This document shows, in pieces, positions 32,824 through 42,084 of a stretch of DNA of 46,972 nucleotides. Both the position numbers and the translations under genes were made by a program. The stretch's first letter is position 1, and each line of letters begins with the position of its first letter. Source of the stretch: Porphyromonadaceae bacterium CG2_30_38_12 (GTDB taxonomy: Bacteria; Bacteroidota; Bacteroidia; Bacteroidales; Paludibacteraceae); NCBI GenBank assembly GCA_001873635.1, contig MNZK01000034.1:1-46972 (forward strand). The letters are read 5' to 3'. The notes below the pieces were generated by a model that saw only the letters and a list, made by a program, of their open reading frames with translations, was not told where the DNA came from and ran no database searches.

Positions 32824-33987
32824 TTATTTGGTTGGGCTTTTTATCGTAAACCTGAGAAATACAAAGCCAGTAATACCTGCTAAGACCGAAGCCACAAGAA
32901 TAGCAATTTTTGAATTATTAACAACGTTGGTATCGTTAAATGCTAACAAAGTTATAAAAATAGACATTGTAAACCCGATACCAGCTAGCAAACCCGCTCC
33001 CAAAATATTTTTCCACTTCAAGTCATTGGGTAACGCACAAATTCCTAAAGCAGAAGCAACAAAAGCAAAAAGCCATATTCCAAGTGGTTTTCCGATAACT
33101 AATCCGGCAATAATACCCAAACTATTCATCTCTTGCAAACCATTCGCCCAATCCGTTCCCAAGGCAATACCTGTATTGGCTATGGCAAAAAGCGGAAGAA
33201 TAAAAAATGCAACAGGCTTGTGTAAAAAATGTTGAAGTACATAAGAAGGCGATTTGTCGTTTCCCGTTCCAAATGGTACAGCAAAAGCCAACAAAACGCC
33301 TGTAATAGTAGCATGAACGCCCGAGTGCAACATAAAATACCACATGGCTATACCGCCAATTATATACGGTATTAACGAAAATACCTTGAGGCGATTCAAT
33401 AAAAGTAATACGCTAAAAATACCCAAAGCAATAAATAAATTCAGGTAAGAGATAGAACTTGTGTAAAAAATGGCAATAACCAAAATAGCTCCCAAATCGT
33501 CGATAACTGCCAAAGCTGTTAGAAACACCTTAAGCGAAAGCGGCACACGATTGCCTAATAACGATAAAATACCAATTGCGAAAGCAATATCAGTAGCCAT
33601 TGGAATGCCTGCGCCCTGCTGTGTCGATGTGCCAAAATTTAGCATTAAGAATAATCCTGCAGGCACTAACATGCCACCTAAAGCCGAAATAATAGGAAGT
33701 GAGGCACTTTTTATATTGGACAATTCGCCTTTGTAAATCTCGCGTTCCAGTTCAAGCCCAATGAGTAGAAAAAAAATAGTCATCAAGCCGTCATTTATCC
33801 AATGTACCAAACTATGACCACCCAAATCAGTGCTCCAAAACTGTATGTAGCCTTGCTGCCAAGTAGAATTGGCTATTACAAGCGAAATTAAAGTAGCATA
33901 CACTAAAATAACTCCACCAGCCTTTTCACTGTCAAAAAACTCTTTAAAAAGTTGTGTCGGAATAATTTTTTTAATATTTCTCACCAT
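32824..33987 (-). CDS. nhaA: Na+/H+ antiporter NhaA
   Basis: It exchanges sodium for protons across the inner membrane, which serves pH and salt homeostasis. The 387-residue protein has about 12 hydrophobic segments. The pair of Asp residues of the ion site is in AVIDDLGAIL (TM5) and the TM2 to TM4 signature is seen in MATDIAFAIGILSLLG. The family's usual length is near 390. It stands alone; no regulator such as NhaR is next to it and I see no clear promoter box upstream of 33987. Confidence 0.96.
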   Translation of the reverse strand: MVRNIKKIIPTQLFKEFFDSEKAGGVILVYATLISLVIANSTWQQGYIQFWSTDLGGHSLVHWINDGLMTIFFLLIGLELEREIYKGELSNIKSASLPIISALGGMLVPAGLFLMLNFGTSTQQGAGIPMATDIAFAIGILSLLGNRVPLSLKVFLTALAVIDDLGAILVIAIFYTSSISYLNLFIALGIFSVLLLLNRLKVFSLIPYIIGGIAMWYFMLHSGVHATITGVLLAFAVPFGTGNDKSPSYVLQHFLHKPVAFFILPLFAIANTGIALGTDWANGLQEMNSLGIIAGLVIGKPLGIWLFAFVASALGICALPNDLKWKNILGAGLLAGIGFTMSIFITLLAFNDTNVVNNSKIAILVASVLAGITGFVFLRFTIKSPTK

Positions 33988-34190
33988 AGTTTATTTGTGT
34001 ATGTAAATTAGTAAAAATCAAACATTGATTCGTTAGCTTTTGTTCAGCATATAGCCAAACAGGATTTACTTTTGACAATATATTAAAAAAGGACATCGAT
34101 GAATGGGATTCTTAGCACCGAAATTTCAGAAATCATTTTTTCTATTTAACGAGAAAGGGAGTTGATGCCCAAAGTATAAATCCTATTTAC

Positions 34191-34198
34191 TATATTTG
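34191..34198 (+). promoter_or_regulatory. -7 box (TATATTTG) for the ABC-2 permease gene
   Basis: TATATTTG followed by CA. The leader to the ATG at 34306 would be about 100 bases. The rest of the 318-base gap 33988-34305 shows no gene or hairpin to me. Confidence 0.5.
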
Positions 34199-34305
34199 CA
34201 CTCTCAACGATTCACAAATTTGTTCTCGCTGAGCCAATTTGAACCATCAATAAACTGTTTATCAGCACAAAGCAAAAACTATAACAAATTCATAAACCAA
34301 TCGGT

Positions 34306-35634
34306 ATGTCCAAAATTAGCTTAATCATTCAGCGAGAATATCGCACACGGGTAATGAAAAAATCATTTATCCTGCTAACTTTTTTAACTCCCATTTTATT
34401 TGTAGGTATGGTATCGCTTATCGTTTTTTTGGGCACAATTAAAGATGACAAAATAAACAATATTGTCGTTGTGGACAAAACAGGGCTGTACCAGAGCGTA
34501 CTCAAAGACAACGATTCCTACCACTTCCAATTTTCAAATGTATCGGTAGATAGTTTGAAAAAAACTAAAGACAGTGAATTTGCAGCCTTACTTTATATCA
34601 CCGACGACTTGAAAACTGACTCCACAGCCGCTTCGTTGTACTCCGAAAAGCAAGTCAATTTAGAGCTAAAAACCTATATTGCAGGCTTGTTAAACAATTA
34701 CATCGTGGCTCAAAAATTAGCTGCCTACAACATTCCAAACCTCAAAGAAATGGTCGAAAAATCGAACACCGACATCGACCTCAAAACCATTAAATGGAGC
34801 AAAGATGGCAAAGATAAAGAAGCGTCCGCCGAACTTGCCTTAGCTATAGGCATGCTCACGGCATTCATAATTTACATGTTTATCGTTATTTACGGCGCTC
34901 AAGTGATGCAAGGTGTGGTGCAAGAAAAAACAAATCGAATTGTGGAAGTCATGATATCATCGGTAAAACCTTTTGAGCTTATGATGGGAAAAATTGTAGG
35001 AATCGCATTGGTTGGTCTTACACAATTCCTGATGTGGGTGCTGCTCACGGTAACTATTACTTTCGGGCTTTCTAAGGCTTTTACAAAAGACATAGATATG
35101 GAAAAAATTCAACATTTGCAACAGCTTAGTCAACCCGGAATGCAAGCCATGCAAACAGCCCCAAGCAATGAAATAAACGGGAAAGTAGCCGACTTTCTGA
35201 CAGCCGTAAACGGGCTTGATTTTATCCAAATCTTGGTGCTATTTATCATCTATTTTTTGGGTGGTTATTTACTGTACGCATCGCTATTTGCAGCTATTGG
35301 GTCTGCTGTGGATAACGAAACAGATACACAGCAATTCTCTTTACCCATCATGCTGCCCATTGTTTTTGCTATTTACGCAGGCATTTTTAGTGCCGAAAAT
35401 CCCGATGGACCACTGGCTTTTTGGTGTTCCATGATACCATTCACATCACCCATCGTGATGATGGTACGCTTACCTTTCGACGTTCCAATATGGCAAATTG
35501 CTTTATCAATCAGCATCTTAATCGTTTCGTTTATTGGCACAACCTGGATGGCGGGCAAAATATACCGCACAGGAATACTGATGTATGGCAAAAAAGTTAG
35601 CTGGAAAGAAATGTGGAAATGGCTCCGATATTAA
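34306..35634 (+). CDS. ABC-2 type transporter permease (NatB-like)
   Basis: The 442-residue membrane protein belongs to the ABC2_membrane_3 class: a first membrane helix (about 17-46, SFILLTFLTPILFVGMVSLI), a periplasmic loop of about 150 residues and a bundle of five or so helices from residue 185 to the end, with VQEKTNRIVEVMISSVKPFELMMGKI as the coupling helix region. It would pair with an ATP-binding subunit to export ions, drugs or lipids. That subunit is not next to it on either side, so the partner must be encoded elsewhere. NatA/NatB sodium export is one option and nhaA is adjacent on the opposite strand, but divergence gives no proof. Confidence 0.88.
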   Translation: MSKISLIIQREYRTRVMKKSFILLTFLTPILFVGMVSLIVFLGTIKDDKINNIVVVDKTGLYQSVLKDNDSYHFQFSNVSVDSLKKTKDSEFAALLYITDDLKTDSTAASLYSEKQVNLELKTYIAGLLNNYIVAQKLAAYNIPNLKEMVEKSNTDIDLKTIKWSKDGKDKEASAELALAIGMLTAFIIYMFIVIYGAQVMQGVVQEKTNRIVEVMISSVKPFELMMGKIVGIALVGLTQFLMWVLLTVTITFGLSKAFTKDIDMEKIQHLQQLSQPGMQAMQTAPSNEINGKVADFLTAVNGLDFIQILVLFIIYFLGGYLLYASLFAAIGSAVDNETDTQQFSLPIMLPIVFAIYAGIFSAENPDGPLAFWCSMIPFTSPIVMMVRLPFDVPIWQIALSISILIVSFIGTTWMAGKIYRTGILMYGKKVSWKEMWKWLRY

Positions 35635-35652
35635 GACTCAAAAAAAACCGTA

Positions 35653-36945
35653 TTATTTATCCAACTCTTTACATGCTTTGTAAATATTTTCGACTAAAAT
35701 AGGCAGTTTTGATGCAGGAACTGCCGAAAATGCCAAGCGAAGGACATTGCCTAACACAATGACACCAGTGCTATATTTTTCCAACAAATGTTTCCGAAGA
35801 TCCTCGGCTTTCAATCCTTTTTTGGGTTCTACGCACATAAAATAGCCCGAATTGAATGGAAGTGCAGCAAAATATTCGGCATACTCAGGGCGTGACAGAG
35901 CCACTTTTAAGCAATCATAACGGCTTTTTAAAAGGTCGTATTTTTCTTTCTTGGATGCCTCATAGGTTGGTGCAGTATAAACTTTGAGCAGCAACGATTG
36001 CGAAAGCTGACTAATATTAGATATATTTCCGCGTACAGCGCCTGCAGTTTTATTTTCGAGTGCTTCGTAAACGGCAGTTGTTGCACCTTTGATAGCATAA
36101 GTCATAAAACCAACGCGGAAACCCCACACATAATCCTCTTTGGTAGCACCATCCAATTTGAGAGCGAGTACGTTTTCGGAAAGATTAGCCAATTGTGTAA
36201 AGATAGACTCCATGTAAACCCCTTTTTCGTAAACCAATCCAAAATAAGCATCGTCGATAATCACAACAACTTTTTTGCCCGCATCGGCTACTTGCTTTAT
36301 GGCAGAAACTATGCCTTCAATTTCACTTACCAGAGGAGTATATCCCGATGGATTGTTGGGAAAATTTAATAAGGTAATAATTTTTTCTCCTTTAGACGCT
36401 TGTAGTTTCTTCGAAAAATCGGCAACATTAAATCCACCACGAGTAAATAACTCGAACGTATCCACTTGAGCACCATAATTATTTTCGAATATCAAGTTGT
36501 AATTTTCCCAATAATGGTTGGACAAAAGTACCGTATCTGCTTCATTCACAAATAAGTAACCTGCCATGCTGATACCATGAGTTAAACCATTTGTAGCAAC
36601 CGGATTGCTAATAAAACAATCACCTAACGAAGGATTTTTACGATAAATAGACTCCTTCCAGTATTTTCTAAATTCGGGTTTGCCAAAACTTGGCGCATAA
36701 GGAAAAATGCTTGAAGTAGGCATATTGACCAGAGCATCAAACTCTGGCAAGTGCATGGACGAACCATCATCTTCAACAGCCTCACCAATGGTAGCATTTA
36801 TATCTTTGCCTTTAGCCTGAGCAGCTTGAGCTAAAATTCCTAACTTCGGGAAAAAAATATTTTTGCCACGTTCCGAAAGCATCTCAAAAAGTTGCGGACT
36901 ATTTTCTTGAATGATATGATTGAGAGAAATGGCTTGAGCATCCAT
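35653..36945 (-). CDS. Class I/II PLP-dependent aminotransferase
   Basis: The 430-residue enzyme has the fold-type I pattern: LLNFPNNPSGYTP (Asn that binds the PLP ring and substrate), VVIIDDAYFGLVY (Asp to the PLP nitrogen) and the probable PLP lysine in KLDGATKEDYVWGFRVGF, with Arg in the final turns. Such proteins transaminate amino acids, but the substrate cannot be read. The family is an aspartate-aminotransferase relative with a long N-terminus (FFPKLGILAQAAQAKGKDIN). A -7 box lies at 37031-37038. The gene converges with the ABC-2 permease gene. Confidence 0.85.
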   Translation of the reverse strand: MDAQAISLNHIIQENSPQLFEMLSERGKNIFFPKLGILAQAAQAKGKDINATIGEAVEDDGSSMHLPEFDALVNMPTSSIFPYAPSFGKPEFRKYWKESIYRKNPSLGDCFISNPVATNGLTHGISMAGYLFVNEADTVLLSNHYWENYNLIFENNYGAQVDTFELFTRGGFNVADFSKKLQASKGEKIITLLNFPNNPSGYTPLVSEIEGIVSAIKQVADAGKKVVVIIDDAYFGLVYEKGVYMESIFTQLANLSENVLALKLDGATKEDYVWGFRVGFMTYAIKGATTAVYEALENKTAGAVRGNISNISQLSQSLLLKVYTAPTYEASKKEKYDLLKSRYDCLKVALSRPEYAEYFAALPFNSGYFMCVEPKKGLKAEDLRKHLLEKYSTGVIVLGNVLRLAFSAVPASKLPILVENIYKACKELDK

Positions 36946-37030
36946 GAGGTGTGTATTTTAAAGTTAGATGTGTAAATAATTCACTAAAAATGAATTAAAT
37001 AATTATTTGTTTTTTGAATTTTTCGGGATG

Positions 37031-37038
37031 CAAAAATA
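37031..37038 (-). promoter_or_regulatory. -7 box (TATTTTTG) for the aminotransferase gene
   Basis: TATTTTTG followed by CAT on the minus strand; TTG at 37055-37057 gives a 16-base spacer, shorter than usual. The transcript would have a leader of about 80 bases. Confidence 0.55.
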
Positions 37039-37163
37039 CAAAATATTTTAACAGCAACGGCTATATGGTCGAAAATTATTACTTTTTCATACTGTGTGTG
37101 CGTATGTGCCTTGTGTATCTAACAGCACTAATATTTAATTTTTCTAAAATACACCCAACAGCA

Positions 37164-37730
37164 TTAACCCCAGATAGTTTGTATTACTTCCGGAAAATAT
37201 TTGTATTCCAAATCATGTACTTTGGCTGCAATATCATCGACGGTATCACCCTCATTAACAGCACATTTAGCCTGAAAAATGATATTTCCCGCATCATACT
37301 GTTCGTTCACGTAATGAATAGTAATCCCCGATTCGTTCTCGCCCGCAGCTTTCACGGCTTGATGCACGCGATCGCCATACATCCCTTTGCCACCATACTT
37401 TGGCAGCAATGCCGGATGGATATTTACTATTTTTGAAGGAAAAGCATGCAGAATTGCTTCGGGAATTTTAAGTAAAAAACCCGCTAACACAATTGCATCT
37501 ACCTTATACGCATGCAATAAAGCAACAATCTCGCTTCCTGATTCAAATTGCTGCTTGGCGAAAGTAACGCTTGGAATTTCTAAATTTTTAGCTCGCTGAT
37601 GCACAAAAGCATCCGATTTGTTGGAAACAATCAGCGGAAAAATGAAATGCTGGTTGTTGGCAAAGTAACGTACTATGTTCTCGGCATTTGAACCGGAACC
37701 CGAGGCAAATAAGGCAATTTTCAGGGACAT
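37164..37730 (-). CDS. purN: Phosphoribosylglycinamide formyltransferase
   Basis: It transfers a formyl group from 10-formyl-tetrahydrofolate to GAR in purine synthesis. The ATG at 37728-37730 gives 188 residues and the family's N-terminus (LKIALFASGSGSNAENI); the frame is open to 37754. Catalytic residues are visible: N and H in IVNIHPALLP and D in QYDAGNIIFQ. The gene is divergent from acpP with 152 bases between starts. It stands apart from other pur genes apart from purA in this window. Confidence 0.94.
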   Translation of the reverse strand: MSLKIALFASGSGSNAENIVRYFANNQHFIFPLIVSNKSDAFVHQRAKNLEIPSVTFAKQQFESGSEIVALLHAYKVDAIVLAGFLLKIPEAILHAFPSKIVNIHPALLPKYGGKGMYGDRVHQAVKAAGENESGITIHYVNEQYDAGNIIFQAKCAVNEGDTVDDIAAKVHDLEYKYFPEVIQTIWG

Positions 37731-37803
37731 AGAGTAGAATATTTTTTTGCTCACTTAGCTTTGATTTGTGCAAAAAACTATATTTTTTTCAACAAAAGTG
37801 AGG

Positions 37804-37830
37804 TTGTTTGAAGTTTTTTTTGTTTCTTTG
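37804..37830 (+). promoter_or_regulatory. Possible promoter of acpP-fabF-rnc
   Basis: TTG (37804-37806) and TTTCTTTG (37823-37830), one mismatch from TAnnTTTG and a 16-base spacer. The leader would be about 45 bases. Weak match. Confidence 0.4.
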
Positions 37831-37882
37831 CACCGCAAAATTAAAAAACAATTTCTAATTACAAACTTAAAAAACAAAAATT

Positions 37883-38119
37883 ATGTCAGAAGTTGCAGCT
37901 AAAGTAAAAGCTATTATCGTAGACAAATTAGGCGTAGAAGAAGCAGATGTTGTAGCCACAGCAAGCTTTACAAACGATCTTGGTGCTGATTCGTTGGATA
38001 CAGTAGAATTGATTATGGAATTCGAAAAAGAATTTGGTATCTCTATTCCTGATGAACAAGCAGAAAAAATTGCTACTGTAGGCGACGCTATCGCTCACAT
38101 CGAAGCTATTCAAAAATAA
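37883..38119 (+). CDS. acpP: Acyl carrier protein
   Basis: The 78-residue protein carries growing fatty acyl chains on a 4'-phosphopantetheine arm attached to S37 in [10 protein letters not shown]. Helix II and III residues ([14 protein letters not shown]) fit the family. The gene is followed by fabF after 25 bases and by rnc, the classical acpP-fabF-rnc order found in many bacteria, so it heads that transcript. It is divergent from purN. Confidence 0.97.
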   Translation: MSEVAAKVKAIIVDKLGVEEADVVATASFTNDLGADSLDTVELIMEFEKEFGISIPDEQAEKIATVGDAIAHIEAIQK

Positions 38120-38144
38120 TCTTTTTCCACAATAAGCACTTATT

Positions 38145-39407
38145 ATGGAGTTAAAAAGAGTAGTAGTAACCGGCTTAGGCGCGGTTACTCCTTTAGGTAA
38201 TAGTGTCCCCGAATTGTGGGACAATATAGTTAAAGGAGTAAGCGGTGCTGCGCCGATTACTCATTTTGATGCCTCAAAATTCAAAACTCAATTTGCATGC
38301 GAAGTAAAAAACTTCGACCCTTCAAAGTATTTTGATCGTAAAGAAGCTCGTAAATTAGATCTTTACGCACAATATGCCATTGCAGCAGCAAAAGAAGCTA
38401 TTGAAAATAGTGGCATGGACTTAGATGTTATTGACAAAGATGAAGTAGGAGTTATTTTTGCTGCTGGAATTGGTGGCATTGGTACCTTCGAAAACGAAAT
38501 TGGCTATTATTACCAAAATTTGGAAAATGGTCCGAAGTTTAATCCTTTTTTCATTCCAAAAATGATATCGGACATGGCTGCAGGTCAAATTTCAATTATG
38601 TATGGTTTTAGAGGTCCTAATTTCTCAACCACTTCAGCCTGTGCATCCTCAACCAATGCGTTGATTGATGCTTTTAATTATATTCGTCTTGGAAAAGCGA
38701 ATATTATATTGGCTGGTGGCGCCGAAGCAGCAATCACCCCTGGAGGTGTTGGGGGATTTAATGCCTTAACAGCACTATCAACACGCAACGATAGCCCCGA
38801 AACGGCTTCGCGACCATTCAGCAAAAGCCGTGATGGCTTTATCATGGGTGAAGGCGGTGGTTGCCTTATACTCGAGGAATTAGAACATGCCCTTGCTCGC
38901 GGTGCTAATATTCTTTGCGAAGTAGCTGGTGGCGGTTTATCGGCAGATGCTTATCACTTAACAGCTACACATCCCGAAGGATTAGGAGCTAAATTGGTAA
39001 TGAAAAGAGCACTCAAAGATGCTGAAATGAATCCGGAAGACATTGATTATATTAATGTGCACGGCACTTCGACACCAGTGGGTGATATTTCGGAACCAAA
39101 AGCCATTGTTGAAGTATTTGGCTCGAATGCCTACAAATTGAACATCAGTGCTACCAAATCGATGACCGGACACTTATTAGGTGCTGCTGGAGCGGTTGAA
39201 GCTATTATCACTGTACTTTCTGTTGTAAACGACATTGTGCCACCTACCATCAACTTTACCGAAGGTGACGAAGATGAACATATTGACAATAAATTGAATT
39301 TTACATTTAATAAAGCACAAAAACGCGTTATCAATGCAGCTTTGTCAAATACATTTGGCTTTGGTGGTCATAATGCCAGCGTGATTGTGAAGAAATTCAA
39401 TCGCTAA
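38145..39407 (+). CDS. fabF: 3-oxoacyl-ACP synthase II (FabF)
   Basis: It elongates fatty acyl chains by condensing acyl groups with malonyl-ACP. The 420-residue product has the Cys-His-His active site at C166 (TTSACASST), H306 (NVHGTSTPVGD) and H343 (TGHLLGAAGAV), and the usual glycine-rich end (FGFGGHNASVIVKKF). It follows acpP by 25 bases and its stop lies 4 bases before the GTG of rnc, so all three are likely one mRNA. A hairpin just inside rnc may affect its 3' end. Confidence 0.97.
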   Translation: MELKRVVVTGLGAVTPLGNSVPELWDNIVKGVSGAAPITHFDASKFKTQFACEVKNFDPSKYFDRKEARKLDLYAQYAIAAAKEAIENSGMDLDVIDKDEVGVIFAAGIGGIGTFENEIGYYYQNLENGPKFNPFFIPKMISDMAAGQISIMYGFRGPNFSTTSACASSTNALIDAFNYIRLGKANIILAGGAEAAITPGGVGGFNALTALSTRNDSPETASRPFSKSRDGFIMGEGGGCLILEELEHALARGANILCEVAGGGLSADAYHLTATHPEGLGAKLVMKRALKDAEMNPEDIDYINVHGTSTPVGDISEPKAIVEVFGSNAYKLNISATKSMTGHLLGAAGAVEAIITVLSVVNDIVPPTINFTEGDEDEHIDNKLNFTFNKAQKRVINAALSNTFGFGGHNASVIVKKFNR

Positions 39408-39411
39408 AATT

Positions 39412-40200
39412 GTGATTCAGAAACTTTTATTCAAATTTAGGCTCTTTTCGAATGCTCGAAAAGAGCCTTATTTATTATTTTACAAGGTATTAGGCTTTTA
39501 TCCACGAAAAATTGCCTACTATGAACTTGCTATGCGCCATCGTTCAGCCTCTGTGCCCACGGCAGATGGCATTATGTTGAGCAACGAACGCTTAGAGTTT
39601 TTGGGTGATGCTGTTCTCAATTCGGTGGTAACAGACATTTTGTACAGGCGCTTCGAAAATCAACGCGAGGGTTTCCTTACCAACACACGCTCCAAAATAG
39701 TAAAACGCGAATCGCTCAATCGGATTGCCTTAGAAATAGGATTGGATAAACTGATGCTCGCCAGCAAACATTTGAATTTAGGAGAGAACAATAACAACCT
39801 CTATGGCAATGCCTTAGAAGCTCTCTTTGGTGCTATTTATTTAGACTACGGCTACAAAAAATGTAAGAGCTTTGTTGAAAATAGCTTACTGAAAAACTTC
39901 ATCGACATGGATAAAGTTGCTGCCGACGAGGTCAATTTTAAATCAAAATTGCTTGAATGGAGTCAGAAAAACAAGTTTCGAATTGACTTCGTGCTGTTAA
40001 ACGAGGAATTAAGCTCTCACAACAATCACTTGTTTCATACCCAATTGCTCATAAATGGCAAAGCGTTGTGTGAAGCAACTGGACGCAGCAAAAAAGAATC
40101 GCACCAACATGTTGCTCTCAAAGCATTGACGCTGATAGAAGAAAACCCAACTGTGATAGAAGAGAAAGAAGCTAAGAAGCAACATGGAAGAGCTGAATAA
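39412..40200 (+). CDS. rnc: Ribonuclease III
   Basis: It cuts double-stranded RNA in rRNA and mRNA processing. The GTG at 39412 gives 262 residues and an N-terminal extension (RLFSNARKEPYLLFYKVLGFYP) that I recall as usual for this phylum. The RNase III signature is ERLEFLGDAVL (E59 and D66 at the positions of E38 and D45 of the E. coli enzyme). The second acidic pair reads GNALEALFG: E136 is kept and the position of D114 is Asn133, which may be common in this phylum. A dsRNA-binding domain follows (about 175-245). Codons 10-19 contain a perfect 13-bp hairpin at 39439-39468. It is translationally close to fabF (4 bases). Confidence 0.94.
   Translation: MIQKLLFKFRLFSNARKEPYLLFYKVLGFYPRKIAYYELAMRHRSASVPTADGIMLSNERLEFLGDAVLNSVVTDILYRRFENQREGFLTNTRSKIVKRESLNRIALEIGLDKLMLASKHLNLGENNNNLYGNALEALFGAIYLDYGYKKCKSFVENSLLKNFIDMDKVAADEVNFKSKLLEWSQKNKFRIDFVLLNEELSSHNNHLFHTQLLINGKALCEATGRSKKESHQHVALKALTLIEENPTVIEEKEAKKQHGRAE
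39439..39468 (+). promoter_or_regulatory. Perfect 13-bp hairpin inside the rnc start region
   Basis: AGGCTCTTTTCGA (39439-39451), loop ATGC and the exact complement (39456-39468), followed by a U-rich stretch (TATTTATTATTTT). It lies within codons 10-19 of rnc, 32 bases after the fabF stop. It could end or attenuate the acpP-fabF transcript, or be a target for RNase III control of its own mRNA. Confidence 0.75.
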
Positions 40201-40306
40201 TTTTTTCATTTTATTTTCATATAATCTTTTACATTCCAATAAATGTTGTACCTTAGTGCTTTGAAATAAGAAGCAAAATATTACAAACACTATAAAAATT
40301 AACATT

Positions 40307-42052
40307 ATGGACAATCAGGTATTGAATGATGTAATGAAACGTGCACAAGCATGGTTATCAGGAAATTACAACGAAGAAACGAAGACTGAAATAAGTCGAA
40401 TGATGGAAGCTGAGGATAAAACCGAGTTGATTGAATCTTTCTATCGCGATTTAGAATTCGGCACAGGTGGTTTACGCGGCATTATGGGTGCAGGCACCAA
40501 CCGCATGAATATCTACACAGTAGGCGCAGCCACACAAGGGTTGAGCAATTATCTCCACAAGCAATTCCCTTCATTAGCACAAATCAGCGTAGTTATTGGG
40601 CATGACTGCAGAAACAACAGCCGTCTTTTTGCAGAAGTTTCAGCAAATATTTTTTCGGCAAATGGCATCAAAGTATATCTTTTTGATGCCTTGCGCCCTA
40701 CACCCGAAATATCCTTTGCCATTAGGCATTTTGGCTGTCAGAGCGGCATTATCTTAACAGCATCGCACAACCCCAAAGAGTATAACGGTTACAAAGCATA
40801 TTGGGACGATGGCGGACAGTTAGTGCCTCCACATGATGAAGATGTGATAACCGAAGTGTTGAACATTGCAAATGTGGACGCCATCAAATTTGATGGCAAT
40901 AAAGCGCTTATCGAAAGTATTGGCGAAGATGTGGACAAATTGTTTATCGAGAACATTAAAACAATTTCACTTTCGCCCGATGCTATTGCTCGCAACAGCG
41001 ACCTCAAAATAGTGTACACGCCTATACATGGCACTGGTGTGAAGTTGATTCCACGTGCTTTGCGCGAATATGGTTTTACCAACATTATTAACGTGCCCGA
41101 GCAAGATGTGGTAAGTGGTAATTTCCCTACCGTCATTTCGCCAAACCCCGAAGAACCAGCAGCATTAGAAATGGCAGTTAAAAAAGCCATTGCAACCGAT
41201 GCCGACATTGTAATGGCTTCAGACCCCGATGCCGACCGTCTGGGAATAGCCGTGAAAAACGAAAAAAACGAATGGACATTAGTCAATGGTAATCAAACAG
41301 CGCTCCTATTCATTTATTACCTCACACGCAGATGGAAAGAATTAGGCAAAATAAAAGATAACGAGTATATTGTAAAAACGATAGTAACTACCGAAATAAT
41401 AAAGGAAATTGCCGATAAAAGTGGCGTAGAATGTTACGATTGTTTTACCGGTTTTAAATGGATTGCTGCCGTGATGCGCGAAAACGAAGGCATCAAAACA
41501 TACATTGGTGGTGGCGAAGAAAGTTACGGTTTTTTGCCCGAAACCTTTGTACGCGATAAAGATGCCGTGTCCTCGTGTACGTTGATGGCCGAGATTGCTG
41601 CTTGGGCAAAAGATAATGGCAAAACCATGTTTGAGTTACTGCAAGATATCTACATCGAATTTGGTTATGGCAAAGAAAAAGGTATCTCGGTAGTACGTAA
41701 GGGAAAATCGGGTGCCGAAGAAATTGCTCAAATTATGAATAATTTCCGTATCAATCCGCCCAAAGAAATTGCCGGTTCGCCTGTGGTATTGATAAAAGAC
41801 TACAAAACATTGACAAAAAAAGATTTGGTTTCCAATACTGAGACTCCACTTGTAATGCCTGCCACATCGAATGTAATTCAATACTTCACTGCCGATGGCA
41901 CTAAAATTTCGGTGCGTCCTTCGGGCACAGAGCCCAAAATAAAATTCTACATTGAAGTGCGTGGTGAAATGAAATCGCGAGCCGATTACAATGCTGCAGA
42001 TGCCGCTGCCAACGCAAAAGTTGAAGCTGTAAGAGCATCGTTAGGAGTATAG
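40307..42052 (+). CDS. Phosphohexomutase (phosphoglucomutase/phosphomannomutase)
   Basis: The 581-residue enzyme interconverts hexose 1- and 6-phosphates. The phosphoserine loop is TASHNPKEYNGYKAYW, the metal loop DPDADRLG, the sugar-specificity region GGEESYGF and the C-terminal phosphate-binding loop RPSGTEPKIKFYIEV. This long form (570-580 residues) is usually glucose- or mannose-specific or acts on both. It provides Glc-1-P or Man-1-P for glycogen and surface polysaccharide. It is monocistronic: it follows rnc by 106 bases and a very long palindrome stands downstream at 42085. Confidence 0.93.
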   Translation: MDNQVLNDVMKRAQAWLSGNYNEETKTEISRMMEAEDKTELIESFYRDLEFGTGGLRGIMGAGTNRMNIYTVGAATQGLSNYLHKQFPSLAQISVVIGHDCRNNSRLFAEVSANIFSANGIKVYLFDALRPTPEISFAIRHFGCQSGIILTASHNPKEYNGYKAYWDDGGQLVPPHDEDVITEVLNIANVDAIKFDGNKALIESIGEDVDKLFIENIKTISLSPDAIARNSDLKIVYTPIHGTGVKLIPRALREYGFTNIINVPEQDVVSGNFPTVISPNPEEPAALEMAVKKAIATDADIVMASDPDADRLGIAVKNEKNEWTLVNGNQTALLFIYYLTRRWKELGKIKDNEYIVKTIVTTEIIKEIADKSGVECYDCFTGFKWIAAVMRENEGIKTYIGGGEESYGFLPETFVRDKDAVSSCTLMAEIAAWAKDNGKTMFELLQDIYIEFGYGKEKGISVVRKGKSGAEEIAQIMNNFRINPPKEIAGSPVVLIKDYKTLTKKDLVSNTETPLVMPATSNVIQYFTADGTKISVRPSGTEPKIKFYIEVRGEMKSRADYNAADAAANAKVEAVRASLGV

Positions 42053-42084
42053 AAGATAAATTTTTTATTTGACAATATCTTTTT

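Noticed and set aside
40789-41286. 165-residue minus-strand frame inside the phosphohexomutase gene
   Set aside because: Shadow of a well-recognised gene with no signal of its own.
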